Positions 54,720-64,000 of a stretch of DNA of 64,000 bases are shown piece after piece; the first letter of the stretch is position 1; every line of letters begins with the position of its first letter. The DNA comes from Stenopsyche tienmushanensis. Its lineage: Eukaryota; Arthropoda; Insecta; Trichoptera; Stenopsychidae. Where the stretch lies: positions 930,001 to 994,000 of the forward strand of contig WACJ01000517.1 of NCBI GenBank assembly GCA_008973525.1, in the 5' to 3' direction. The position numbers and the translations under genes were made by a program. The notes beneath the pieces were generated by a model, which did not search any database, was not told the DNA's origin, and saw nothing but the letters and a program-made list of their open reading frames with translations.

Positions 54720-56020
54720 ACGAGTCTATTAAATATCTATAATAATGAATATACTCAAAAAATAGCACATTTATCAAATACAGAAAATTAATCAATAGAA
54801 AATAATGCAGTATGTTTATATTCCTGGCCAAGTGCTTGGATCACATATATGTGGAAAGAAAAGAGAAAACAATATCCTTGGATCATAAGTAAGTCTGGAA
54901 AAATCGGCTGTGAATTATGTGCCAATGTGAGTCTTTGGGTCTTAAAAACACATGGATCTAGTATTTCGAAAGAATGGAGTTCAATTTCTGGAGACATACT
55001 AGATCTAGCCAATTCCAAACTTTACGAATGAAAATTATTTTGCACATAAAAACAAATTTCACATACGAATGCTGAAACTTTTTTACAAAGTGCTAAATAT
55101 AAAACAATCGAAAAAATTGTAAATACTCTGAATGAATCAGATCTCGAATCTACCGAAAAAATATTTCGAACCACATACTATATAGGCAGAAACAATAAAC
55201 CCTATTTATACCATTTTGATTTATTACAATTACAAGAATTGAATGGAACCAAAGTTCCTCATGGAAGAAATCTTGTCGCTTTCACTACTGACGGTGCAAG
55301 TGTTATGCTTGGCAAAAAATCAGGCGTTGGCCAGAGCTTACTGCAAATGTTTCCAAATATTATTCTATAGCAGCGGTTCTTAAACAGGGGTCCGCGAAGC
55401 CATTACCGGGGGTCCGCGGAGATATAAAAAAATATTTACTTATACTTGAACAAGATATTTTCGAGGAATTATTTACAGAAAACATTATAAAAAGATCTAT
55501 TTTGACGAAGAAATGTTTGTTTGTTTGAAAAATTAACTCACAAGGGTAGAAATGGAGTCCGCCAATAAAAGTTTGTTTAAGAGGGGTTCCGCGAAAAAAA
55601 ATTACTCAAGAGGAGGTCCGCGAAAGAAATTTTGCTCAAGAGGGGGTCCGCGGACTACATAAGTTAAGGAAGCGCTATTCTATAGCATTGCCTTAATCAT
55701 CGATTGGAATTGTCTATCGGCGTTGCAATTAATGAAGTTCAAGGAATAAACCATTTCCGGATTTCCATGGATAAATTGTATTCATTGTGCAGTAAATCGC
55801 CCAAAAATTAACGGGAAATTGAAGAGTGTGCTGCAAAAATGGATCAAGAAATTAAAGAAAAATGGACGTATATTATGCATTAGGTGGGTTGTGAGATTTT
55901 TCAAAACCGTATCAGCTATATGGCAATGTTATTCATCATTATGGCAACATTTTGAGACGGCAAGTATACGCTCCAAATTTTCTCATAGCGTTCTAATGTC
56001 CACGCCCACTAAGTCCTTGT
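54720..56020 (+). pseudogene. hAT transposase relic (KIAA1586/ZMYM6-like)
   Basis: The frame segments read YPWIISKSGKIGCELCANVS (zinc finger), YYIGRNNKPYLYHFDLLQLQ and ELNGTKVPHGRNLVAFTTDG (second Asp). A TAG follows where Trp is expected, then HCLNHRLELSIGVAINEVQG, MDKLYSLCSKSPK, GRILCIRWVVRFFKTVSAIW and QHFETAS. This order and wording match hAT-derived proteins of the KIAA1586 type. It is split by a MITE at 55371-55677 and carries several stops. Confidence 0.75.
55371..55677 (+). mobile_element. hAT MITE, 307 bp, with 8-bp target duplication
   Basis: TTCTATAG flanks both sides (55363-55370 and 55678-55685). Termini are CAGCGGTTCTTAAAC and, in reverse complement, TAGCGCTTCCTTAAC. The interior has repeated GGGGTCCGCG-type blocks, three of them near the right end (about 55583-55655). 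It encodes no protein. Confidence 0.85.
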
Positions 56021-56034
56021 GAAGTCATATTCTT

Positions 56035-56225
56035 TATTCACAGTCACATATGCCATTTTGTGTAAAAACAAGACGCGAAATTGGCGTCAACCTTATTTCT
56101 GAGATAAATCAACGGAAATTAGTTGAGTTTAAACAAATTAGTCGCATAAACTATTTTTACAATGGCTGAATACGTAGATAAGTGTTTATTAAAATGGGCG
56201 ATATTCATCCACTAAGTAAATGGTG
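56035..56225 (+). repeat. piggyBac 5' region copy without the 120-base insert
   Basis: Homologous to 11340-11660 (GTCGCATAAA, ACAATGGC, GAATA.GTAGAT, AAAATGGGCGA, AAGTAAATGG). The short frame starts at 56162 (MAEYVDKCLLKWAIFIH). Unlike the other copy, it lacks the insert at 11490-11609. No transposase follows. Confidence 0.6.
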
Positions 56226-56600
56226 AATTTCACTTTAAATCTGGTTCTCTGATATGTTGACGTTAGAGGCCAGATTATGGTAAAATTTGCACTTTACTGG
56301 ATAAATAGGTAATGGCCTGTTTTGGAACTCAGCCAATAATTACCTATCTGTCTTAAATAATGGTGTACGAGGAAATGGAAACAAGTACTATTTTCATCAT
56401 TTATTTACATAAACAATGCACAAAAAATCGATTCATTTGCTTCTCCTTTAGAAGGAAATGATAATTGGACAATGACTCATTCAACACGCAGCGAATAACG
56501 GCAAGCAGTTAACGCGTTTTTATTTTTTATTTAATTAAATTAGCACATGCAAATATTAAATAAGCAGAATATAAAAAAAATATATGTATATATATAACAT
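56226..56600. other. gene-free stretch
   Basis: No coding or repeat structure was recognised apart from AT-rich runs. Confidence 0.4.
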
Positions 56601-56604
56601 ATCA

Positions 56605-56940
56605 TCATCATCATCATAGTGCAGCCACTGACAGTCCACTACAGAACTATGGGCCTCTTCAATATCCATTCACCTCCTCATTCGGTCGATATTGAAGGTA
56701 GCATTACCACCGAGTTTTATTTCAACGGGTATCCTGAGTGAACGTATTGATGAAAGCTTTGGCGAACGTTTCGATAAGGAGTTTGGGGGTATTGTAAAGA
56801 CTGAGTAGTTTTCATAGGGAGATGGTGAAAAACTACTCTAGACGACCTTTTTGACTCTACTAGAAAGGGCTTTCTGGAGTACAAGGAGTCCAGTCCCCCC
56901 TTTCCTCGCTAGGGCGTTGCCGGGGTAGGGTGAATATATA
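56605..56940 (-). repeat. RTE-like retroposon 3' end
   Basis: The run (CAT)n at 56610-56620 followed by AGTCCACTACAGAACTATGG and GGCCTCTTC marks the 3' tail of a non-LTR element on the minus strand; such trinucleotide tails are usual for RTE-type elements. The 56640-56725 block matches 50160-50280. The portion 56750-56940 is probably further 3' sequence. Confidence 0.5.
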
Positions 56941-57352
56941 ACATATAAAGACATAAAGTTAAAATGACTAAAATATACATATTCTATGCATAAAATTATG
57001 TTTAAAGTAAAATAGAACTTTATATTATGTTACTACCTATTAATTAAAAAAATTCAAACACATATGAAGTGATTTTAGACAATTAGAACAATATCTTGCG
57101 ACCCTTTTTACATTTTTTTTTCGTTTTCTGGAGATCGAGAATTTGTCAGTCAGTCAAACAGTCTCCGAAAGGCGAATCCCGTGTTTCACCATTACGTATT
57201 TCTGCGATTTATAAATGTTAACATTACGAATGTCTTTCTGTAATGTATTACAGATGACAACTATCTAAATATCTTTTAAGATCGACCTCGAAACTTGACT
57301 TTGATTAATCGACGCACTCGTTAGTGCGTCGGATTCGACGTTGGCCATTCCC

Positions 57353-57740
57353 TCATTCGGGAGGGCGGTGGTTCCCTATTTTGTAGAATTGTTGCTGGAA
57401 CTGCGTTTGCGTTTGTTTTTTAGGGTGGAGAGGTCGTCTCTCAATTTTTGATTTTCTATGGATAACGATGTTAGTGGAGTTTGTATGGTGTCCAATTTGT
57501 TCATCGCCTCGCAGGAGATGGAGGCGCGGGTGAGCTGGTTCTGTTGACGTCGCGGGTGAGACTGTGAGTCCGGCTGCCGGAAGAAGATAAACTCCTCCAA
57601 GATGCAGGATTCTTTGAACGTTGACCATTCTGATGGCGGAGAGATTTCTATGTTTGGAGTATTCTTGAGAAGATCCGATTCTGAGCTAGCGGATCGTATA
57701 GTCGAGTTTAATGTTGATAATGGTTTGTTTATTTAATTTG
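57353..57740 (-). pseudogene. possible retrotransposon ORF1 fragment
   Basis: A minus-strand frame, broken once, reads ISPPSEWSTFKESCILEEFI, RASISCEAMNKLDTIQTPLT and SLSIENQKLRDDLSTLKNKR, then KRSSSNNS. It has a Ser-rich head and a coiled coil, as in ORF1 proteins of some non-LTR elements. No zinc knuckle is visible, so the call is tentative. Confidence 0.35.
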
Positions 57741-57962
57741 AAAGTTTTGACGTTGGCGTTTGACCAGGGTGTGGGCCCGATGACCGGCGCTGCTGTGAAT
57801 GCACCAGTAAGGAAGTCGCTTTTGAGTCGGCCACGTTGGAAACGGTTCACAAGTCGTTGTTAATTGGTTAGTATCGAGTGACGTACCATTGTTAATGGTT
57901 TTACTCGAGTCGATTGGCTGTCGAATATGTTTGATAGCTTGAATTCGATTAGCATATATTAA

Positions 57963-58099
57963 CACATTACAGACCGTACGCACAAATCTGTGCTTGTAGT
58001 TTTTTTTTGTGTGTAGTTCGTCGCGCATAAATCTGTATGTACGGGTCTTTGATCAAAGTCGTCGAGATGCACAGATTTATACGTACGATCTGTAATGTG
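57963..58099. mobile_element. TTAA-type MITE, 137 bp
   Basis: The left arm CACATTACAGACCGTACG, then CACAAATCTGTGC, pairs with the right arm (reverse complement CACATTACAGATCGTACG, then TATAAATCTGTGC). The left flank is TTAA (57959-57962) and the right flank TTAG. A third similar block, GCATAAATCTGTATGTACGG, lies in the middle. Nothing is encoded. The TTAA flank suggests piggyBac mobilisation. Confidence 0.75.
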
Positions 58100-58236
58100 T
58101 TAGTTTCTTGCGAAAATCGCCCCGACTCTGGATGAAGCTTAGTGTGGAACATCCGAATTCCAGGTGAAGTTTAGCGCATAACACCCGGACTGTAGTGTTA
58201 AGCGGTGTCGTAAATCGGTGACTAATGTCACATTAA

Positions 58237-59496
58237 TCCTTTCGCGCGCGGCCACCGTCTATCCCAGTGTTTCCTAACCTTTTTAGTATGGTTACCCCTA
58301 TGGCCTATCAGGGAAACTGATTTTACCCCTCTTTAAAATTTGTGCTCAGCCACATGACGCTGATCTGCCATTTTATTACCTACATACCAAAAATTACCAG
58401 CACGATTACCCCCGCAGAACACCTGTTTTACCCCTGCAGGGGTAATTCCCCCTAGGTTAGGAACCACTGGTCTATCCCTTCGTCGCTGTAGCACATCTGT
58501 GCAAATAAACCTCGCTCAGCTAAACTTCTCGTGCCGGAATAGTCCTATGCCTACCGCGCGTCCAGACACAAATCAATTACAGAACATGGCTCAAAGGCTC
58601 TCAACTTTTCCGAGTAAGATAAATTAGTTTTGGTGAATAATTCGATTTTTGCAATGCACCGACTTGGAGTACATGCATATTATGAACATCGCCCACTAGT
58701 AAAAGTGTTATGTACTTAAGTTTCGGATTACCAATTTCGGCAAAATCACATAAAATTATATTTATTCCTAAAATATTTTTACGTAAATATAACAAAAATT
58801 GTTAAAAGATCTTCATAGAAGAAGCCTCATAAATCAGATCTAGCAATCAAACATTACAATACCCTCCGACGCGGCATAAAAAAAGGTAGAAGTGGTAAAA
58901 TCTAGAAAAAAGAAGGGTATATGTCTGGTTATTTTTTGCAATTGTCATTGAATGAAGAGCTCATTTTGTCAACTGAATAATTATTTTAAATGGAAGATTT
59001 TAATTTTTTTTTAAATATGTAGAAGGATGTGGGACCCGCTTATTATGTACGTATAGAATCACTCTTATTAACAATAAGCCCATAGTTCAAAATGTTAATA
59101 CATATTTGAAAATGGCACGATACTAGAGATGTATTGAGCATTACAACCGAACATCACCCTCAACTTATCGAAAAAACTAATAGATATGGAGTCGTAAAAA
59201 TAAAGCACACTAAAGTTCAAAAGGTCAGCGCAAACAACGCATTAAAAAAACGTGTGGATCGATTTACTTGATGATAAATGGTTCGACGATTATAAAAGTA
59301 CAGTCTTATCTCTGGAATGTTATCACCAAAAACGATTAGTGAAGTCAAGATGGAAACACGAGACAGAATGACTAACTTTCATTGTGTGTTCTAGCGATGG
59401 TTTAAATATTCTTAGGTGTTCATGAATGTCGTCGGCAATCGGATTCACAAAACGAGTAGATAACGAAGGGAATGACGGTAGCCGCGCGTGAAAGCG
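58237..59496 (+). mobile_element. piggyBac relic with both termini
   Basis: TTAA duplications lie at 58233-58236 and 59497-59500. Termini are TCCTTTCGCGCGCGGCCACC and, in reverse complement, CGCTTTCACGCGCGGCTACC. At 59156-59220 the sequence TATGGAGTCGTAAAAATAAA is shared with the transposase relic at 13003, and 59395-59470 resembles the tail of the relic at 30415. The coding region is mostly deleted. A hAT MITE sits 28 bases inside the left end. Confidence 0.75.
58265..58469. mobile_element. hAT MITE, 205 bp, with 8-bp target duplication
   Basis: GTCTATCC flanks both sides (58257-58264 and 58470-58477). Termini are CAGTGTTTCCTAACCT and, in reverse complement, CAGTGGTTCCTAACCT. The interior has repeated TTACCCC blocks. 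No coding capacity. Confidence 0.92.
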
Positions 59497-59679
59497 TTAA
59501 TAGACGGTAATTTGCAGTGTTATTGGAGTGGGCGAATTAATTAATGATTTTAATTGAGATTCGTCAACCTGATTGTAATTGTTGCAATCCGGGGTAGTGT
59601 ATTTTGTCTACTCCCGGGTTCGGGAACATAGGAGCAGCTGTCGTCTCCGAGGGTGAGACCTCGATTGTGTAGATAAGTG

Positions 59680-60835
59680 GTTCTCAACCTTTTTGAAGTC
59701 ACAAGTGGTGCACTTTTGATCATGGGAAAAAGTGGCGGTGCACCAGAATTAAGAAGTTCTCTCGGACAGAAATCCAAAAGTTCTCCATGGTCATTTAAAA
59801 AAAAAAAAAAATTTTTAGAGTATGATCAGTCGACAATGAGACTAATTCTTCTTCTTCGGCGTATGAAAATTCACAATACGACGTATCAATCGTAGCAAAT
59901 GGATTTCTTATCCAGTCATAATTTTCTATATCTAAGGAAGGAAAATAATGTGCAATATTTTCTTCCAATAAAGGTAAATGTTCTATTATTGCGGAAATAA
60001 TTCCCTCGTGAATGTTTTCGTTAAGTGAAATAAACATATCTACTTTTTTTCTATTATTCGATTTTTCCAAAGAGTTATTTTTTTCCGAAATCCTGTCATT
60101 TTGTGAATGGTTGTCAAATATTTTTCGTTTTTTCCTCGAATGCTTGTGTTAACTTTATTTAAGTAATTAAAAATATCTGCTAAATATGCCACTTTAGCAC
60201 ACCAATCATTATTCTGAAGACGTTTTACAAAATGAACCATACCTTCATTTCGATAAAAGATTAACAATTCATTCTTAAGTTCTATGAATCGACACAAAAC
60301 TTTACCCCTAGATGACTTCAGTATGAAAAAGCAAACACTCGTATATAGCTTCCCTAGATTGTTAAAAATGCATGTTTTTAAATGTTTTGATTTTATGAAT
60401 TCAACATAGTTACAACTTGATCAAGTACAGGTTTTATTGCTTCTGGTAATGTTTTCGAAACTAAAAATTCTCTATGAAAAAAAAAACCGTACATAGTTAT
60501 AATATTAGGGTTTCTTGTCTTTGCAAGGATAACAAATTCTTTGATTGAGCCTACCATTGAAGGAGCATCATCTCTAAAAATTTCTACACATAGCTCTCAT
60601 ATTTTAAATATGAAGAAATAGAATCAAAAACATCTTGTCCTGTCGTGTGCTCGGTAAGTTCTTTGCAGTATAGATATTGATTAACTCTTTCGTTGACTTT
60701 CATAATTTCATCATAAATCAACAATTCAATCAACGGCTTCTTCGGTTTTCACATTATTTTGCAGATTTTTTTGTTTTTACCAATTTTTTTCCCGGTGCAC
60801 TTGCAATAAGCTCGCGGTGCACCGTTTGAGAGCCT
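59680..60835 (-). pseudogene. hAT transposase relic (ZBED5/SCAND3-like), minus strand
   Basis: Minus-strand frames 60297-60040 and 60070-59795 read RNEGMVHFVKRLQNNDWCAK, VAYLADIFNYLNKVNTSIRG, HLPLLEENIAHYFPSLDIEN and YDWIRNPFA, the helical region before the catalytic Glu. Upstream at 60300-60720 are decayed remains of the catalytic part. The left edge AGTGGTTCTCAACC (59684-59697) is a hAT terminus. The right edge GTGCACCGTTTGAGAGCC (about 60815-60832) is a degenerate partner. The C-terminal dimerisation block is missing. Confidence 0.65.
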
Positions 60836-61787
60836 TTTTAAGGGACTTTCTCGATCCTTAAAATACGCAGTTTTACTTTTACGCAGTATGTAAAGTACTA
60901 AATATATACTATTTATTCGCATTTTGTTTGGAAAGGTCCTGCCTGTAGATTCATTTTAACCTTTGGCGGACCGCAAATTACTTGCATTTGAAATTACTTG
61001 CAAAATAGCTTTACTTGAAATTAGCTTTTTTGTTCATAATTTTTGAAAATAGTTTGCAGGTTATATTTACAGCGTGTTTGCTTTGACACAAAATAGCCGC
61101 TGCGGTCACATTGCTTTCTGTCGCTACTGCGGATACTGTGGACGAACGGATGAGGATTTGGTGGGCTGACTCAGTCTGAGCGTCGTGAGCATTATTCGGT
61201 GCGTAACCTCAATGTGACAAAAGTGCTAGTGAACAGGAATGACATGGTCGTATTCCTCCAATTTCGTCATACCTCGTAACCGAGTATGACGAAATATTTC
61301 GTCAAGACCTTTCAACCAGCGAACGCACACGTCTGGAATAACGATTTTCACAATTTATGAACATTGATTGTTGACAGTAGGGTTATCTGCCTCATTTCAA
61401 TTCTTCGAGAAGTTGAGAGTTTTTAAGCCGCTCAAGTTTGTTTTCGTTTTGATGAGTTTCGTCGATGTGAGATAAGATTTGAAGTATCCACGAAGACGGT
61501 ATGCATAGATTTACTTGGCGCAAAAAGCAAGTATTATCTGCTGACGCATGACAAGATTTGACGGCTATGTACGTCAAAGTGTCAAAAATTATCCTCTAGT
61601 GAGCATGATGAGCTACCGACTATTTTGTTTGGGTATCATATGTATAATACATCTAGGCGTCGAGTTGCGCTGATTCCCCGGATGCTTTTATGATGTTTGG
61701 ACTTGTGTGTTTTGTTTGAATTTCAATTAACAAGTTTACATTTTATTATCGTCTCTTCTACCGTTATATTATTTTAAATTATATAAA

Positions 61788-63536
61788 ATGAATAAGAAAT
61801 TTATAAACGCAAACATGATAGATATATCACTGGAAAGTAGCAGTGGTTGTAGTGATGAAGAGATTGATGTAATTCAATATTCGGAAAGTAAGCGTCGACG
61901 AATATTGAGTACTAGTTCTGAAAACAGTAATAGTGACTATATGACAGATGGGCCTGATGATAGTGAATCGGAAAATGAAAATACACCTGAAGAGTCCATC
62001 TATGAATTTGAAGAAACAGCCAATTCAGCATCGGAAATGTGGACGTGTCGAGGATTGCCAAGATCAGCCTTTACCTTCTCATCAGAAGCAGGAATGACGT
62101 TTGAAGGAGATTATAAAAATGAATGCTTATTTTATATTGACAAGTTTTTAGACGATGATATTATAAGACTGTTTGTTGAGCAGACAAATATTTACGCACA
62201 ACAATTCTTTGCGAAAAATCCAAATTTAAAACCTCGTTCGAGAACCCATCGATGGATTGAAACCGATGAGAATGAAATGAAAGTATTTATATATATGTTG
62301 ATTTTGCAAGGAATAGTAAAAAAGCCATCTTTTGAATTATATTTTACAAGACGTGAAAGTCTTGAAACTCCATTTTTCTCGAAACTCATGACAGAGAATA
62401 GATTCTCTTTATTGCTCAAGTTCTTGCATTTCGCAAATAACGAGTCCTTTGATCCCAGAGTTTCGAACACAAAAACATATAAAATAGATCCAGTACTTAC
62501 ATATATAAAACATAAATTTATGGATTTATACACACCTGAAAAGGAAATTGCAGTTGATCAGTCTCTTTTACTACGGAAGAGTAGATTATCATGGAAACAA
62601 TATGTTCCTACAAAAAGGAGCCGATTTGGAGCAAAATTGTATTTGGTAAGCGAAAGCAATTCGGGATATATATGGAATTATATTATAAATATTGGCAAGG
62701 ACCCCAACTATGGTGTAAACTATAAGAAGGAAGAAACCTCCACTCGAATCGTGTTTGAATTATGCCATAAGCTATTAGGTCATGGCTACACAATATATTC
62801 AGATAACTGGTGTACCAGTGTTGATTTAGCAGAAAAATTGCTTGCAAAAAATACTGATATTGTGGGGACAATGAGGAAAAATAGAAAAGGAATACCTTCA
62901 GAAATAACATCGTGTAAGTTGGACATAGGACAGTACATTACAAGGTATAAAGATAAGATGATGGTTATGAAGTGGAGGGATAAAAAAGAAGCCATTTTCC
63001 TGAGTACGATACATGATGATAAGATGGTGGAATATGAAAAACGAGGTAAAATCATAGTGAAACCAGAAGTCGTCTTGAACTACAACAAATATATGGGAAG
63101 TGTTGACTTGAGTGATAATCAAATGGAATCGTATAAAATTGCCCGAAACAGAGTAAAAAAATACTATTTTAAGATTTTTTTACATATTTTGGATATGATA
63201 TGCCTAAATTCACATATTCTTTATAAAAAAGACGGAGGGAAACTCGACAGGCTTCATTTTCTTGCTGAGGCGGTGGAGAAATGTATTGAAAAACATTTCA
63301 AAGGCAACCAAATTTCTTCTAACGTAGGACGATCATCTTCTACACCAAATTCATTACGGCTTATGGAAAGACATTTTGCAGATTATATTCCGAGTTCCTC
63401 TACAAAAGTAAATGTTACTCGAAGATGTAAATTGTGTTATAGAAAAGGTGTTCGTAGAGAATCGCGGTATTGGTGTTCAGACTGCCAAGTTCCATTATGC
63501 ATGCCTTTGTGTTTCAAAGAATTTCACACTACATAA
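61788..63536 (+). CDS. piggyBac transposase, 582 aa, intact frame
   Basis: The ATG at 61788 opens an acidic Ser/Asp/Glu region (1-90). Then come LFVEQTNIYAQQF (about 128), TPFFSKLMTENRFSLLLKFL, IAVDQSLLLRKSR (Asp257), IYSDNWCTSVDLAEK (Asp339), NKYMGSVDLSDNQ (Asp440, Asp443), and a C-terminal zinc domain with Cys547, 550, 563, 566, 571, 575 and His580. All catalytic Asp residues are kept. However, three normally fixed neighbours differ from the related genes at 27765 and 34652: DES has become DQS, KGR has become KSR, and GGVD has become GSVD. There is no stop or frameshift over 582 codons. It may be an active element of a diverged lineage or a copy under other constraint. The ends are poorly defined. 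Confidence 0.9.
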   Translation: MNKKFINANMIDISLESSSGCSDEEIDVIQYSESKRRRILSTSSENSNSDYMTDGPDDSESENENTPEESIYEFEETANSASEMWTCRGLPRSAFTFSSEAGMTFEGDYKNECLFYIDKFLDDDIIRLFVEQTNIYAQQFFAKNPNLKPRSRTHRWIETDENEMKVFIYMLILQGIVKKPSFELYFTRRESLETPFFSKLMTENRFSLLLKFLHFANNESFDPRVSNTKTYKIDPVLTYIKHKFMDLYTPEKEIAVDQSLLLRKSRLSWKQYVPTKRSRFGAKLYLVSESNSGYIWNYIINIGKDPNYGVNYKKEETSTRIVFELCHKLLGHGYTIYSDNWCTSVDLAEKLLAKNTDIVGTMRKNRKGIPSEITSCKLDIGQYITRYKDKMMVMKWRDKKEAIFLSTIHDDKMVEYEKRGKIIVKPEVVLNYNKYMGSVDLSDNQMESYKIARNRVKKYYFKIFLHILDMICLNSHILYKKDGGKLDRLHFLAEAVEKCIEKHFKGNQISSNVGRSSSTPNSLRLMERHFADYIPSSSTKVNVTRRCKLCYRKGVRRESRYWCSDCQVPLCMPLCFKEFHTT

Positions 63537-64000
63537 AATTATAATAACACGTTTATAAAAATTATTAGGTATATTTTATCACCATGTTAATTTCCAATTT
63601 GATGTTTGTTTTAATTTCTTTCTTGTTTTTATTTTATTTAATATTTTTTGCTGTATAACCATGTATCTAAATATTTTTTTTCATGTGGCAAATGAAATTG
63701 TTATAACCAAGTCTGGTTATAATAATTTCTTGAATTTTCAATAAAGCTACTAATCAATCTCCACTGCGTTTAATTTTTCCATCCTTTTGTTGACGAAAGG
63801 TCTATACATGGCGAAACTATGAGACTTTTCATCGAGTGTTTACTATGGACATGGTGTTATATTTCGTCACTACGAATATTTACTATGGACATGATAACAT
63901 ATTTCGTCACTGCTGTGTTTACTATGGGCGTGACGAAATAATCCGTAATCTCATAGAAATAATTCCCCGTTGCAAATACACACTTTTTAACATATGCAAA
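63537..64000. repeat. 3' flank with TTTACTATGG repeats
   Basis: AATAAA near 63740 could serve the transposase mRNA. Three units GTGTTTACTATGGACATGG, ATATTTACTATGGACATGA and GTGTTTACTATGGGCGTGA (63837, 63877, 63917) are followed by ATTTCGTCA or TGACGAAAT. No other gene is present. Confidence 0.65.

Larger units (their letters stand above)
60961..64000 (+). mobile_element. piggyBac element 5, right end outside the window
   Basis: TTAA at 60957-60960 is followed by CCTTTGGCGGACCGC, a plausible left terminus at the usual distance (about 830 bases) from the transposase start. The motif TTTCGTCA or its complement occurs at 61261, 61282 and 61292 upstream of the gene. Several more lie near 63793, 63862, 63902 and 63932, within repeated TTTACTATGG units. 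These are likely subterminal repeats. The right terminus is not found before 64000, so the left boundary is also provisional. Confidence 0.55.

Noticed and set aside
57729..58152. Minus-strand frames near the TTAA MITE
   Set aside because: They run through the MITE arms and have no recognisable motif.
59540..59680. Possible SINE or tRNA-like segment
   Set aside because: No A and B box pair or cloverleaf could be made out.
63837..63946. Spaced repeats resembling a CRISPR array
   Set aside because: Only three imperfect units, eukaryotic context, and they form transposon subterminal repeats.

Overview
This window is a eukaryotic, AT-rich, mostly non-coding stretch that looks like insect genomic DNA. 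The evidence is the mix of mobile elements: many piggyBac subfamilies, mariner, pogo/Tigger and several hAT groups, an R1-type ORF1 with three zinc knuckles, Jockey-type ORF1 and reverse transcriptase, RTE-like tails with trinucleotide repeats, and Ty3/Gypsy elements with a tRNA-Leu-type primer site. I cannot name the species. There are no bacterial features, no rRNA or tRNA genes and no CRISPR arrays.

Layout. 1-9 kb: two inverted copies of one piggyBac family (393-3094 and 5564-6779), one of them split by an R1-like retrotransposon; a Jockey-like RT fragment; AT-rich filler; a tandem duplication carrying a BED-finger fragment. 9-18.8 kb: a chain of piggyBac, hAT, Gypsy, Copia and mariner relics, including an almost intact hAT element (13527-16096) with a perfect 8-bp target duplication inside an older piggyBac gene. 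18.9-37.3 kb: four well-bounded piggyBac elements with TTAA duplications (18865-22306, 22717-25823, 27154-29980, 33580-36627). They lie in a retrotransposon ORF1, in another piggyBac and in a Gypsy 3' untranslated region; the target of the first is unclear. 37-43.4 kb: a graveyard of piggyBac, Tigger, hAT, RTE and Gypsy fragments. 43.8-61 kb: less dense, with one apparent host gene on the minus strand (49525-53225, six phase-compatible exons, 404 codons, not recognised), two further exon-like segments (43889-44181), a solo LTR, a mariner relic and several MITEs with clean target duplications. 61-64 kb: an uninterrupted 582-residue piggyBac transposase whose right terminus lies outside the window.

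Most genes here are transposases or retrotransposon genes, and most are broken by frameshifts, stops or later insertions. Two transposase reading frames look whole (19586-21271 and 61788-63536). Three more are one or two bases from being whole. The layered nesting gives a relative insertion history and resembles a transposon trap or a small-RNA-producing cluster; that last point is inference only.
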